Positions 15,396 to 24,859 of a DNA stretch of 34,649 bases are shown piece after piece; positions within the stretch are counted from its first letter, which is position 1, and every line of letters begins with the position of its first letter. Where the stretch lies: contig CAAGIT010000089.1 in NCBI GenBank assembly GCA_900769995.1, positions 1-34,649 on the forward strand. The letters are read 5' to 3'. The translations under genes were made by a program, and so were the position numbers. Source of the stretch: an uncultured Oscillospiraceae bacterium. GTDB lineage: Bacteria > Bacillota > Clostridia > Oscillospirales > Oscillospiraceae. Under the pieces are notes generated by a model. It saw nothing but the letters and a program-made list of their open reading frames with translations. It was not told where the DNA came from and did no database searches.

Positions 15396-16619
15396 TTAGG
15401 CAAGTACTGCCTTATGATAGACCTTCTTGCCCTTGCGGAGCTTGACGCCCTCGCGAAGCTGATCGGCAGTAAAGGCTGCATCAATGGAAGCGACCTTTTC
15501 CTCGTTGGCAGCCACGCCGCCCTGCTGAACCAGACGTCTTGCCTCAGACTTGCTGGGTGCGAGCTTGCAGGCAAGCATCAGATCCAGAATGGCGATCTTG
15601 CCATCGGTGAGCTGATCTTCGGTCAAAGTTGTGGTGGGCATATCGGAATCGTCCGCACCGTCGGCAAAGAGTGCCTTTGCCGCCGCACGAGCCTTATCCG
15701 CTTCCTCTTCGCCGTGGACGAGCTTGGTCAGCTCGTAAGCAAGGATCTCCTTTGCCTCATTGAGCTGGCTGCCCTCCCATTTGTCCATCGCATCGATCTC
15801 CTCGAGCGGCAGGAAGGTCAGCATACGGATGCACTTGAGCACATCATCGTCCGCGACATTACGCCAATACTGGAAGAAATCAAACGGCGTGGTCTTGTTC
15901 GGATCGAGCCAAACCGCACCCTTGGCGGTCTTACCCATCTTCTTGCCCTCGGAGTTGAGGAGCAGGGTGATGGTCATGGCGTGTGCGTCCTTGCCCAGCT
16001 TGCGGCGTATCAGCTCCGTGCCGCCGAGCATATTGCTCCACTGATCGTTGCCTCCGAACTGCATATTGCAGCCGTAGTGCTGGAACAGATAGTAGAAGTC
16101 ATAGGACTGCATAATCATGTAGTTAAACTCCAGGAAGGACAAGCCCTTCTCCATACGCTGCCTATAACACTCGGCGCGGAGCATATTGTTGACCGAGAAG
16201 CAAGCGCCGACATCGCGCAGGACTTCGATATAATTCAGACCCAGCAGCCAGTCGGCATTGTTGACCATCTGCGCTTTGCCTTCGCCAAACTCAATAAAAC
16301 GCTCCATCTGCTTCTTGAAGCAGGCGCAGTTGTGATCGATCGTCTCCTTGGTCATCATCGAACGCATATAGGTTCTGCCCGACGGGTCACCGATCATCGC
16401 CGTACCGCCGCCGATCAGGGCGATGGGCTTATTGCCCGCCATCTGCAAACGCTTCATCAGGCACAGCGCCATAAAATGGCCAACGTGCAGAGAATCTGCC
16501 GTGGGGTCAAAGCCGATATAGAATGTCGCCTTGCCGTTGTCGATCATCTCGCGGATTTCTTCCTCATTGGTCACCTGCGCGATCAAGCCGCGGGCGACCA
16601 GTTCATCATAAAGCTTCAT
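15396..16619 (-). CDS. tyrS: Tyrosyl-tRNA synthetase
   Basis: 407 residues from the ATG at 16619 (AGGAGG upstream). A class I synthetase with the HIGH-like motif SLHVGHFMAL near residue 45 and the KMSKS-like motif KMGKT, plus an S4 RNA-binding domain at the C-terminus (ACKLAPSKSEARRLVQQGGV). It charges tRNA-Tyr; the matching tRNA gene is about 7 kb away in this window. Transcription is controlled by the T-box leader upstream. Confidence 0.97.
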   Translation of the reverse strand: MKLYDELVARGLIAQVTNEEEIREMIDNGKATFYIGFDPTADSLHVGHFMALCLMKRLQMAGNKPIALIGGGTAMIGDPSGRTYMRSMMTKETIDHNCACFKKQMERFIEFGEGKAQMVNNADWLLGLNYIEVLRDVGACFSVNNMLRAECYRQRMEKGLSFLEFNYMIMQSYDFYYLFQHYGCNMQFGGNDQWSNMLGGTELIRRKLGKDAHAMTITLLLNSEGKKMGKTAKGAVWLDPNKTTPFDFFQYWRNVADDDVLKCIRMLTFLPLEEIDAMDKWEGSQLNEAKEILAYELTKLVHGEEEADKARAAAKALFADGADDSDMPTTTLTEDQLTDGKIAILDLMLACKLAPSKSEARRLVQQGGVAANEEKVASIDAAFTADQLREGVKLRKGKKVYHKAVLA

Positions 16620-16640
16620 AATTCCTCCTAATAAAATAAT

Positions 16641-16894
16641 CCTCTGCCCGAATCGGACAGAGGACGTAAAAATACGCGGTACCACCTCTGGTTCGCCGCC
16701 GCCTCACAGCGACAGCCTCACGAGGTTTCGAAAAACCTCTGCGCGTTCACGGGCGCACCCGTCACATCCTACTGATCGCTGTTCCGATGTGCCGCTCCGG
16801 GAGGTATTTCGCCGCCGTTTCCCACTGTCTTGCACCGACCGACAGCTCTCTGCGGGTGAAATCGACGGGTACTCGTCCCATCACTGCGTTTATC
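16641..16894 (-). promoter_or_regulatory. T-box riboswitch (tyrosine) with terminator
   Basis: The minus strand carries the T-box core AGGTGGTACCGCG (complement of 16675-16687). It is followed by a terminator: CCTCTGTCCG paired with CGGGCAGAGG (16641-16663), then ATTATTTTATT. Upstream is a long structured stem I region; a UAC triplet in GACGAGTACCCGTC is a plausible tyrosine specifier. Uncharged tRNA-Tyr would stabilise the antiterminator and switch on tyrS. Confidence 0.92.
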
Positions 16895-16900
16895 GCGGTT

Positions 16901-16929
16901 ATCTTAACAAATCGCGTCCGTTTTGTCAA
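16901..16929 (-). promoter_or_regulatory. tyrS/T-box promoter
   Basis: On the minus strand TTGACA (complement of 16924-16929), 17 bp, TAAGAT (complement of 16901-16906). This places the transcript start near 16894, right before the T-box leader. Confidence 0.85.
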
Positions 16930-16955
16930 GGGTTTGCACAATTTTTCGATTTCTC

Positions 16956-16984
16956 TTGCATTTTGTCAATACGTGTGGTATGAT
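16956..16984 (+). promoter_or_regulatory. Promoter of the secreted amidase-like gene
   Basis: TTGCAT (16956-16961), a 17-bp spacer ending in TGG, and TATGAT (16979-16984), giving an extended -10. It lies 42 bp ahead of the ATG at 17026 and diverges from the tyrS promoter. Confidence 0.7.
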
Positions 16985-17025
16985 TCCATGGAAGTTTACA
17001 GTATTGTTCAAGGGGATTTTCACAT

Positions 17026-17763
17026 ATGAATCGGCGCAGAATGATCGCTTGTCTGCTTGCGATTTTTTTATTTACATACACCCTGCCGACGGCAAGCGCG
17101 GTTTTTACGCCCGAGGCCATACCGGACGAGGAAGAAGCTGTCTATGATGCAGAGGCGGCAGTCGATTTTGCATTGGCATATTGGTATGTAGACTACTGGG
17201 AGTGTGCCCAATTCGTCAGTAATTGCCTGAAAGCCGGCGGCATTGAGATTCCGCTGGATGAGAGCTACTATGCCTGGGACGATCATCGTTATTGGGGCGG
17301 CTCTATGGCGGGTTTTACCAATCCCGGGGTCTGCGCCGGTGCTTTGCTGAAATATTTGAGCGAAACGCATCCTGTCATTGTCAATCCGCGCCTTGAGGAT
17401 ATGGAATTCGGGGATGTCATATTCATGGAGGCAGATAATCCCGACGGGCACACCGGCATCATCACCGGCTTCACTGAGGACGGCGAACCCTATCACTGCG
17501 CCCACAATCCGAAGACCTACAACATGGCCGTCGGTGACCGCGTGAATTTTGTTGTGAAAATGCAGTATACAAAGGAAGAATATGCCGCCCTGCAGCCACA
17601 GCCGCCGCAGCCGCCGCAGTGGTTGCTGGACAACATGAACAGCACCGTTATGCAGCAGATTTTCGACGGACATATGCCCTCCTACTTCGAACACTTCACA
17701 CTTTACGAGGCGGATTATTACGTGCTGATTTCCCGCACTTACTCCGTGTCTACGCTATACTGA
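17026..17763 (+). CDS. Secreted amidase/CHAP-like cell-wall protein
   Basis: 245 residues. A signal peptide (about 1-25; basic start, hydrophobic core, TASA cleavage site) leads into a cysteine-hydrolase-like domain: C60 in WECAQFVSNCLKAGG and H142 in DGHTGIITGF. This pattern is typical of the putative amidase domain (Amidase_6) and of CHAP/NlpC-like folds that cut peptidoglycan peptides. A PQPPQPPQW linker (about 192-200) and a C-terminal tail of unknown role follow. A single-gene unit with its own promoter and terminator. Assignment of the exact family is moderately sure. Confidence 0.75.
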   Translation: MNRRRMIACLLAIFLFTYTLPTASAVFTPEAIPDEEEAVYDAEAAVDFALAYWYVDYWECAQFVSNCLKAGGIEIPLDESYYAWDDHRYWGGSMAGFTNPGVCAGALLKYLSETHPVIVNPRLEDMEFGDVIFMEADNPDGHTGIITGFTEDGEPYHCAHNPKTYNMAVGDRVNFVVKMQYTKEEYAALQPQPPQPPQWLLDNMNSTVMQQIFDGHMPSYFEHFTLYEADYYVLISRTYSVSTLY

Positions 17764-17768
17764 TGAAC

Positions 17769-17803
17769 AACAGGGCGCTTGCAAACGCAAGCGCCCTGTT
17801 TTT
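17769..17803 (+). terminator. Terminator after the amidase-like gene
   Basis: A 14-bp perfect stem (AACAGGGCGCTTGC, 17769-17782; complement 17787-17800) with loop AAAC and a TTTTT run. It also lies three bp past the end of the convergent SDR gene and may serve both directions. Confidence 0.92.
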
Positions 17804-17805
17804 CC

Positions 17806-18552
17806 TTATTTCGCAAGATAGCCGCCGTCCACGGGGAGGGTCGTGCCGGTCGTCCAGCAGGCACGCTCACCCAGGAAATATACCACCGCATCGGCAATAT
17901 ACGAAGGATCGCCGTAGGTGCGCATGGGCATTCTGCCGCAAAGCTCCTGTTTCGTGCTCTCGAGGGCGAGATAATCGCTGTTGTGCTTTGTCGGCGTAGG
18001 CCCGGGCATGACGGCGTTGACGGTGATGCCGTACTGTCCCAGTGCCTCGGCAGCCATGTGCGTAAAGCTGCTCACCGCGCCCTTTGCCGCACCATAATGC
18101 ACCTGTGTGGCTGAGCCGGACAGCGCCGTGATCGATGAGAAGTTGACCACGCGGCCGCGGATCCGGTTCTCGACCATTTTCTGCGTGACCTTTTGCGTCA
18201 GGAAGAAAACCGCCTTCATGTTGATATTGAAGGTCATGTCATAGCTTTCCTCGGTCACATCGAAGAAATTCTCAAACAGGCAGATACCCGCATTGTTCAC
18301 CAGACCGTAAATATCGTCATAGGCACAGAGCTTTTCCGCCAGGGCAAACACTTCTTCCTTCTTGGACAAATCCGCCTGATATGCCGCAAATTCCACACCG
18401 GCAGCCTCCGCGTACGCTTTTGCCTGAGAAATATCGCCGGAATTATAGTGGACGATCAGATTTGCGCCTTCCTCGCACAGGCGCTTGACGATCCCAAGTC
18501 CCAAGCCCTTGGAACCACCCGTTACGACGATTCTTTTTCCTTTTAAGCTCAT
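17806..18552 (-). CDS. SDR-family NAD(P)-dependent oxidoreductase (FabG-like)
   Basis: 248 residues from the ATG at 18552 behind GGAGG. A Rossmann fold with TGGSKGLGLG near residue 10, an NNAG motif, catalytic S in NFSSITA and YGAAK, and a C-terminal TGTTLPVDGGY as in FabG-like reductases. The substrate cannot be read from sequence. It is the last gene of the dxs-recN operon, 16 bp after recN; it may be a late addition, as SDRs are not a usual part of this operon. Confidence 0.88.
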   Translation of the reverse strand: MSLKGKRIVVTGGSKGLGLGIVKRLCEEGANLIVHYNSGDISQAKAYAEAAGVEFAAYQADLSKKEEVFALAEKLCAYDDIYGLVNNAGICLFENFFDVTEESYDMTFNINMKAVFFLTQKVTQKMVENRIRGRVVNFSSITALSGSATQVHYGAAKGAVSSFTHMAAEALGQYGITVNAVMPGPTPTKHNSDYLALESTKQELCGRMPMRTYGDPSYIADAVVYFLGERACWTTGTTLPVDGGYLAK

Positions 18553-18568
18553 AATAACCTCCGTATTT

Positions 18569-20218
18569 TTACTGTTGCAGCATTTCCGCCGCACTTTGCA
18601 GCGTTGTTTCCGTAATATTCGTGCCGCCGATGATGCGTGCCAGCTCTTGCGTCCGGCCGTCGAAGTCCAGCGGCGTAACGGTCGTATAGGTTCTGCCATC
18701 GCTCTCCTGCTTGGAGATCAGCAGGTGCGTATCTGCCAGAGCTGCAAGCTGCGGCAGATGGGTGACGCACAAGACCTGCTTATTCTTCGACACCGTGCGC
18801 AGCTTTTCCGCAACCTTTTGCGCGGCTCTGCCGGACACACCGGTATCCACCTCGTCAAAAATCAGGGTCGGCACCTGATCCTTCTCCGCCAGCACATTTT
18901 TCAGCGCCAGCATAATCCGCGCCAGCTCACCGCCCGATGCGACCTTGTTCAGCGGCTTCAAAGCCTCGCCCAAATTGGCTGACATATAGAACGCCACCGC
19001 ATCCGCGCCCAGAGGTGTCAGCTCGGTTTCGGTAAACTCGCAGGAGAACTGCACCTTTTTCATATCCAAATCGGCAAGCTCGCCCAAGATCCGCTCTGTC
19101 AAGCCGACTGCCGCAGCCTTTCGCACCGCACGAAGCTCCCGTGCAGACTTCCATGCCGCCGCTTCTGCCCGTTTTAGCTGCTGCCTTAGCTGCTCCATGC
19201 GTTCATCGGCAAAGGCGATGTCGTCGCGTTCCTGCTTTGCCTTTTCCAAATAGTCCAAAATGTCCTCGCAGGTCGCGCCGTACTTGCGCCGCAAGCGGTG
19301 AATGGTGTCCAACCGCTCCTCGATCTGCTCCAGCTCGTCGGCGGAGTACGACAGGGAGTAGATCCGATCGCTCACCTGCTCCGCCGCATCCTGCACCTGA
19401 TACATCAGGTCGGAAACGGTCGCATGGAGCTGTGCCAGAGAATCATCAAAACGCGCGATTTTGGCAAGCGCACGCTCGGCCTGTGCAAGCAGGGAGGCTG
19501 CACCGTCCGTCTCGTCATCGCCGTTCAAGCCCTGTGCAGCCGTCTGCAAACCGTCAGACAGCTTTTCCGAATTTTGCAGCAGCTTCCGACGGGCTTCAAG
19601 GGCTTCATCCTCTCCGACCGTCAGGTTTGCCCGCTCGATCTCCTCGATTTGGAAGTTCAGGCTCTCCAGTCGGCGCAGCTTTTCGCCCTCGTCCATGCTG
19701 AGGCGATCCAGCTCGCGGCGAATCGACTGCACGGCGCGGTATTGCTCGCCGTACGCCTCGAGCAGTGCCTCGTTGCAGGAAAAACCATCCAGGAAGGACA
19801 GATGATAGTTTTCGTCAAACAGAGCCGCCGAGTCATGCTGCCCGTGGATATTGATGAGCTGGATGCCCAGCTTTTTCAGCGCACTGACCGAAATCGGCAC
19901 GCCGTTGACACGGCAGACATTTTTGCCGTCGAGATAGATCTCGCGCTGGACCGTCAGCTCGTCCTCATGCGGCACATCATTGTCGGAAAACCAGGCAAGC
20001 ATCGGTACGCGGTCAAAAATTGCACGCACCGATGCCTTATTCTTCCCGGTGCGGATCATATCGCGATAGGCGCGTTCGCCCAAAATCGCAGAAATCGCAT
20101 CGATCACAATGGACTTGCCCGCACCGGTCTCGCCGGTCAGCACGTTAAAGCCGTCCTCAAACAGGATATCCGCCTGTTCGATGACAGCGATATTCTCAAT
20201 GTGCAGCAGACGGAGCAT
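18569..20218 (-). CDS. recN: DNA repair protein RecN
   Basis: 549 residues, ATG behind GAGGGAAG. An SMC-like ATPase: Walker A GETGAGKS (29-36), a long coiled-coil middle (about 150-380), the ABC signature VASGGELARIMLALK and Walker B LIFDEVDTGVSG. RecN acts early in double-strand break repair, gathering DNA ends. Position directly after argR is the conserved Firmicutes order. Confidence 0.97.
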   Translation of the reverse strand: MLRLLHIENIAVIEQADILFEDGFNVLTGETGAGKSIVIDAISAILGERAYRDMIRTGKNKASVRAIFDRVPMLAWFSDNDVPHEDELTVQREIYLDGKNVCRVNGVPISVSALKKLGIQLINIHGQHDSAALFDENYHLSFLDGFSCNEALLEAYGEQYRAVQSIRRELDRLSMDEGEKLRRLESLNFQIEEIERANLTVGEDEALEARRKLLQNSEKLSDGLQTAAQGLNGDDETDGAASLLAQAERALAKIARFDDSLAQLHATVSDLMYQVQDAAEQVSDRIYSLSYSADELEQIEERLDTIHRLRRKYGATCEDILDYLEKAKQERDDIAFADERMEQLRQQLKRAEAAAWKSARELRAVRKAAAVGLTERILGELADLDMKKVQFSCEFTETELTPLGADAVAFYMSANLGEALKPLNKVASGGELARIMLALKNVLAEKDQVPTLIFDEVDTGVSGRAAQKVAEKLRTVSKNKQVLCVTHLPQLAALADTHLLISKQESDGRTYTTVTPLDFDGRTQELARIIGGTNITETTLQSAAEMLQQ

Positions 20219-20232
20219 GGGTCTTCCCTCTT

Positions 20233-20685
20233 TTATTCAAAGGTTTTCTGAATCTCTTCGCAGAATTCCATCGCGGACAGCGAATCGCGCATAATGACCA
20301 GCGTTGTGTCATCGCCGGAAAGCGTACCGATGACAGACGGCATATGCAGACCATCGATATTCGCGCCGGCTGCCGCACCCAATCCGGGCATGGTCTTGAT
20401 GACGACCAGATTCTGCGCATGGTCGATGCTGGTCACGCACTCACGGAAAATCACCCGAAAACGGGCATCAAACTTTTCCAGCTCGTGCTTGTGCGGTGCG
20501 GTATAGCGATAGCCGCCCAAGCCGTCCAGCGTCTTGATGATGCGAAGCTCCTTGATGTCGCGGGAAACCGTTGCCTGCGTGCTCTTATAGCCGCATTCGA
20601 GCAATTCTTCCAATAGCTGCTCCTGCGTTTCGATATTCTTCTCCGCGATCAGTTCCAAAATTTTCTTCTGACGGTTTGACTTCAT
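20233..20685 (-). CDS. argR: Arginine repressor ArgR/AhrC
   Basis: 150 residues. N-terminal winged helix (about 1-70; STQATVSRDIKELRIIKT is the recognition region) and a C-terminal hexamerisation/arginine-binding domain with GTLSGDDTTLVI. It would repress arginine biosynthesis when arginine is high. No ARG box was looked for beyond this window. It starts eight bp after nadK. Confidence 0.96.
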   Translation of the reverse strand: MKSNRQKKILELIAEKNIETQEQLLEELLECGYKSTQATVSRDIKELRIIKTLDGLGGYRYTAPHKHELEKFDARFRVIFRECVTSIDHAQNLVVIKTMPGLGAAAGANIDGLHMPSVIGTLSGDDTTLVIMRDSLSAMEFCEEIQKTFE

Positions 20686-20693
20686 ATCCTCAC

Positions 20694-21551
20694 CTACTTA
20701 AACTTGTTTTTCAGAATTTCAAAGAAGCTGCGTTCTGTCAAATGAACCAGCCGCGTTGCATAGTCAGATCGCGTAATTGTCAGACGGTCGCCCGTATTCA
20801 GGCGCAGTGCTCTGCCGCCGTCCACCGACAAAAACGCGCATTTTCTGCCAATGCGCCCGATTTCCACCGTGATAACGCGCTCAGCAGCGGTAACGATGGT
20901 TTTTGTGCGCAGGTCATGGGCACAGATCGGTGTGATGATGATGTTCTGTGCGGTCGGCTCGACAATCGGCCCGCCGGCAGACATGGAATAGGCTGTGGAA
21001 CCCGTTGGGGTGCTGATGATCGCACCGTCACCGCCGAAGCTCATAATGTCCACGCCGTCACAGGCGATCGCCAGTTGTACGATACGGGCCACGGCCCCCT
21101 TGGTAATGACCGCGTCGTTGAGTGCGTCTTCCTCGAGCAGAATCTCGCCGTCACGCTCCGCACGGACGTGGAGCATCATACGTTCCTCGATGGTGTAGTC
21201 GCCGTCCGCAAGCTTGCTGAGTGCCTTCAGCTCGCCGCTCTCCAATTCGGCCATAAAGCCCATCGTGCCGATATTCACACCGAGAATCGGCACGCCCGCA
21301 CGGGTCGCCGCCTTTGATGCGTGCAGAATCGTACCGTCACCACCAAAGCAGATCAGCAGATCGGCATCGCGCAGCTCTTCCGTCAGATCGTGCAGTACCA
21401 CGTCACTCGGCAATTCAAAGCTCTTGTCCACATCAAACGCCAGACAGATGCGCGTTTCGATGCCGACCTCGCGGAGAATCTTCTCTGCCTGATGTGCATA
21501 TTTGAAATTTCTATCCCGATACGGATTCGGGGTCATCACAATTTTCTTCAT
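20694..21551 (-). CDS. nadK: NAD kinase
   Basis: 285 residues. Carries the ATP/NAD kinase signature FGGDGTILHA (near 70), NIGTMGFMAE, and TPTGSTAYSMSAGGP, all diagnostic of NAD kinases making NADP from NAD. Its ATG overlaps the tlyA stop by four bases, so translation is coupled. Confidence 0.96.
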   Translation of the reverse strand: MKKIVMTPNPYRDRNFKYAHQAEKILREVGIETRICLAFDVDKSFELPSDVVLHDLTEELRDADLLICFGGDGTILHASKAATRAGVPILGVNIGTMGFMAELESGELKALSKLADGDYTIEERMMLHVRAERDGEILLEEDALNDAVITKGAVARIVQLAIACDGVDIMSFGGDGAIISTPTGSTAYSMSAGGPIVEPTAQNIIITPICAHDLRTKTIVTAAERVITVEIGRIGRKCAFLSVDGGRALRLNTGDRLTITRSDYATRLVHLTERSFFEILKNKFK

Positions 21552-22345
21552 AACGATTCATGGGCGGCGGCGACCAGAGCGCGCACATCCGGCTCGATCC
21601 CGCCTTCGGGGAGCATCGAGAGATGCCCCAAAAATTCAATATTACCCTCCGGCCCCTTGACCGGTGAGAAGGTCAGATTCCGTACCGTCAACTCCTGCTG
21701 CTTTGCAAGCTCGAGGAAGTTTTCCAAAACCTCTGTGTGTACGGCAGGGTCGCGGACAACACCCTTTTTGCCGACCTTGTCCTTGCCCGCTTCAAACTGC
21801 GGCTTAATCAGGCAGACGATCTGCCCCGTTGGTTTGAGCAGTGCCTTGACCGCCGGCAGGACGATTTTCAGCGAAATAAACGACACGTCGATCACCGACA
21901 GATCGAGCGGTTCTCCCAGATCCTCCGGTGTGACATAGCGGATGTTCGTCCGCTCCATGCACACGACCCGCGGGTCGGTGCGGATACTCCACGCAAGCTG
22001 ACCGTAGCCAACGTCAATGGCAAAAACCTTCTTTGCGCCCTGCTGTAACAGGCAATCGGTAAAACCGCCCGTGGACGCGCCGGAGTCGCTGCAAACATAG
22101 CCTGTAGGGTCGATACCGAAATCACGCAGCGCCTTTTCCAGCTTCAAACCGCCGCGGCTGACATAGGGACAGGCTCCGCCGCGAATCTCGATCTCCGCCT
22201 CGACCTCAACCGCCGTGCCCGCCTTATCGCAGCGCTGTCCGTTGACATAGACCTCGCCGCTCATAATCAGGGCTTGGGCGCGGCTTCTGCTCTCGCACAG
22301 TCCCTTTTCGGTCAGAAGGACATCCAACCGTTCCTTATGCTTCAA
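21548..22345 (-). CDS. tlyA: TlyA-family rRNA 2'-O-methyltransferase / hemolysin-like
   Basis: 265 residues, TTG start overlapping the dxs stop. An N-terminal S4 domain (about 5-60, RLDVLLTEKGLCESRSRAQA) precedes an FtsJ/RrmJ-type SAM methyltransferase core with DSGASTGGFTDCLLQQGA and the VIDVSFISL strand. Mycobacterial TlyA methylates ribose of 16S C1409 and 23S C1920; the target here may differ. The name 'hemolysin' is historical. Confidence 0.93.
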   Translation of the reverse strand: MKHKERLDVLLTEKGLCESRSRAQALIMSGEVYVNGQRCDKAGTAVEVEAEIEIRGGACPYVSRGGLKLEKALRDFGIDPTGYVCSDSGASTGGFTDCLLQQGAKKVFAIDVGYGQLAWSIRTDPRVVCMERTNIRYVTPEDLGEPLDLSVIDVSFISLKIVLPAVKALLKPTGQIVCLIKPQFEAGKDKVGKKGVVRDPAVHTEVLENFLELAKQQELTVRNLTFSPVKGPEGNIEFLGHLSMLPEGGIEPDVRALVAAAHESL

Positions 22346-24186
22346 CGCTTGAGCACCTCCTGTGCCGTTTTCGACAGCGATTTTGCATCCAAACCGAGCA
22401 TTTCATACAATTTCTGCACCGCGCCGTGCGGCACAAAGCGATCACCGATATTGACGAGCTTTGTCGGGACGGCGATGCCGGACATCCGCAGCAAAGCCGC
22501 GAGCTCCTTGCCGACACAGCCGATGCAGACCGCTTCCTCCGCGACCAGCAGCCGTCCGGTCTTGCGGACAGATGCCACAATCGGCGCAATATCCAGCGGT
22601 TTCACGCTGGCGAGCTTGAGCACCTCGGCGGAAATTCCCTGCTGTGCCAGCAGGTCTGCCGCCTCCATCACCTGATTGATGAGGGAGCCATAGGAAATCA
22701 GCGTAATATCTCTGCCCTCACGGAGCACCGGCTCGGACACAGCCAGTGCAAGCTTACCGTCGCAGCCGCGCGGATAGCGCACGGCAACCGGCCCGTCCAT
22801 CTCCAGCACCGCCCGACGCAGCATAATTTCCAGCTCCGCCTGATTCGACGGGCAGAGAATCTGCATTCCCGGTACGGAGCGCAAATAGTTAATATCAAAC
22901 ACACCCTGATGGGTTTCTCCGTCCTCACCGACCAGACCCGCACGGTCCACGCCAAAGACCACATGGAGATTCAGCATGGCGACATCCTGCAAGAGCATAT
23001 CATACGCCCGCTGCAGGAAGGTCGAATATACGGCGACCACGGGGATCATCCCCTGTTTTGCCAAGCCTCCCGCCATTGCGACCGCATGACCCTCGGCAAT
23101 GCCAACGTCAAAGCAGCGGTTCGGGAATTGCTCGGCAAAGCCTGCCAGGCCGGTTCCGTGCACCATCGCCGCGGTGATCGCGCAGACACGCGGCTCCTGC
23201 GCCGCGATCTCGCAGAGCGTTTTGCCGAAGGTTTCAGAGAAAGACGGCAAATGGGCACAGTGCGGCGGTTTGCCGCTCTCGGGGTCGAACGAACCGATGC
23301 CGTGGAACACATCGGGCTTCACCTCCGCCGGAGTGTAGCCCCTGCCCTTTTGGGTGATGACGTGCAGCAGCACAGGCCGTTTTTTCTCCTTCACAAGACG
23401 GAGCATATAGTCCAGCCGCTCCAGATCATGTCCGTCCACAGGCCCGTAATACTCAAAGCCCATTTCCTCAAAAAGCGTCGAGCCGAGCAGCATCCGCTTC
23501 CAGCGTTCCTTGAGCTTATGGGAAAAACGGTAGATCGCCTGTCCGCCGGGCAAACGCCGTGTGACACTGCGATAGAATTTTTTCAGGCGGAAATAGCCGG
23601 CACGCGTCCGCAGCACCGACAAATGCTGCGCGATACCGCCGACATTGGGCGTGATGGACATCCCGTTATCGTTCAAAATCACGATGAGCGGCTCATGGCT
23701 CTCGCCGGCATCGTTCATGCCCTCATAGGCAAGGCCGCCCGTCATTGCACCGTCACCCAGGAGTGCCAGCACGTGATAATCCTGCTTCAGCAGGGTCCTT
23801 GCCCGCGCCATGCCCAGCGCCGTGGACACCGAGGACGAGGCATGACCCGCAACGAAGGCATCGGTTTCGCTCTCCTCGGGCTTGGGAAAGCCCGCCATAC
23901 CGCCGTAGGTACGCAGACCGGCAAAGGCCTCGCGCCTGCCGGTCAGCAGTTTATGCACATAGGATTGATGTCCGACATCGAACAGCAATCGATCCGTTGA
24001 GGTATCAAACACGCGCTCAATGGCCACCGTCAGCTCGACGATGCCGAGATTGGATGCCAAATGGCCGCCGGTTTTGGCAACATTCTGCACCAAAAACTGG
24101 CGGATCTCCTCGCAAAGCTGCCGTAGCTGCGGCAGCTCCATACTGCGAATATCCTCAGCGGAATGGATTTGTTCCAGCAAATTCAA
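22342..24186 (-). CDS. dxs: 1-deoxy-D-xylulose-5-phosphate synthase
   Basis: 614 residues, TTG start at 24186 (in MNLLEQIHSAEDI, the usual DXS N-terminus). A thiamine-diphosphate enzyme: GDGAMTGGLAYEGMNDAG is the cofactor motif, followed by NDNGMSI; the transketolase-like middle (VGIAEGHAVAMAGGLAKQG) and C-terminal domains are complete. It makes DXP from pyruvate and glyceraldehyde-3-phosphate, the first step of the MEP isoprenoid pathway. It stands 18 bp after oapA, in the order known from OLE-containing Firmicutes. Confidence 0.97.
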   Translation of the reverse strand: MNLLEQIHSAEDIRSMELPQLRQLCEEIRQFLVQNVAKTGGHLASNLGIVELTVAIERVFDTSTDRLLFDVGHQSYVHKLLTGRREAFAGLRTYGGMAGFPKPEESETDAFVAGHASSSVSTALGMARARTLLKQDYHVLALLGDGAMTGGLAYEGMNDAGESHEPLIVILNDNGMSITPNVGGIAQHLSVLRTRAGYFRLKKFYRSVTRRLPGGQAIYRFSHKLKERWKRMLLGSTLFEEMGFEYYGPVDGHDLERLDYMLRLVKEKKRPVLLHVITQKGRGYTPAEVKPDVFHGIGSFDPESGKPPHCAHLPSFSETFGKTLCEIAAQEPRVCAITAAMVHGTGLAGFAEQFPNRCFDVGIAEGHAVAMAGGLAKQGMIPVVAVYSTFLQRAYDMLLQDVAMLNLHVVFGVDRAGLVGEDGETHQGVFDINYLRSVPGMQILCPSNQAELEIMLRRAVLEMDGPVAVRYPRGCDGKLALAVSEPVLREGRDITLISYGSLINQVMEAADLLAQQGISAEVLKLASVKPLDIAPIVASVRKTGRLLVAEEAVCIGCVGKELAALLRMSGIAVPTKLVNIGDRFVPHGAVQKLYEMLGLDAKSLSKTAQEVLKR

Positions 24187-24204
24187 AGCTTACACAACCT
24201 TGTG

Positions 24205-24831
24205 TCACTTCTTTTTCCGATGGTTTTTGCGGCAAAAGAGCGACTTTATATAGTAAATCGGCCGGGAAACCAGAAAAACGATCTGCGTTGACTTATTCAT
24301 GGCAAGATTCTTGCCGCCGGCTTTGCCGGCAATCGTCAAGCCCGCGACCAGCGCGGACATAAGGAGCTGCGGTACGGTATCAGAGTTCATCGACGTCAAC
24401 GCTTTGCCCGCGATGACCGCCGAAGCAGAACCGGACACGACCCCGCAGATATCACCCACGACGTCATTGCAAAAGCTCGAAACCTTCTCCGCATTGCGCA
24501 GCAGCTTCAACGCCTCTGCCGCACCGGGAATTTTCTTCGCCGCCATTGAGTGAAACGGCTTCTCTCCCGCGGACATGACGGCTACGCCGACCATATCAAA
24601 CAGGATACCGATCAGAACGATGGCCAGCAAGACAACAAACGCCTCGACAATTCCGGCGTCCTGCATCACACTTGAGGACAGAAATGAGATTGCCGAGGAG
24701 ACGATAACCGCTACAAAAAAGACCGTAATGATCCAACGTACATTACCGCGCTTTTTGTTCTTCTTTTTCTTGGTTCTCGGAGTTTTAACGGAGTTTTCGG
24801 TACTTCGGGGTTCTGCGTCGTTGGTATTCAA
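24205..24831 (-). CDS. oapA: OLE-associated membrane protein OapA
   Basis: 208 residues, TTG start at 24831 behind GGAGGG. A lysine-rich N-terminus (17-28) suited to RNA contact, then about four hydrophobic segments (33-55, 61-83, 124-145, 155-172). The segment LFDMVGVAVMSAGEKPFHSM, followed by AAKKIPGA, and NAEKVSSFCNDVVGDICG, matches what I recall of OapA, sometimes auto-annotated as a Mg2+/Co2+ transporter. OapA binds OLE RNA and brings it to the membrane. The gene sits directly downstream of the structured RNA and upstream of dxs. OLE-OapA are tied to magnesium and stress responses in Bacillus halodurans; the job here is inferred. Confidence 0.85.
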   Translation of the reverse strand: MNTNDAEPRSTENSVKTPRTKKKKNKKRGNVRWIITVFFVAVIVSSAISFLSSSVMQDAGIVEAFVVLLAIVLIGILFDMVGVAVMSAGEKPFHSMAAKKIPGAAEALKLLRNAEKVSSFCNDVVGDICGVVSGSASAVIAGKALTSMNSDTVPQLLMSALVAGLTIAGKAGGKNLAMNKSTQIVFLVSRPIYYIKSLFCRKNHRKKK

Positions 24832-24859
24832 GGTGTTCCCTCCAAATTTTCAGGCACGT

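Noticed and set aside
22426..24000. A 524-codon plus-strand frame opposite dxs (similar ones lie opposite tyrS and recN)
   Set aside because: The sense-strand genes are unmistakable; the antisense frames are shadows caused by third-position bias.
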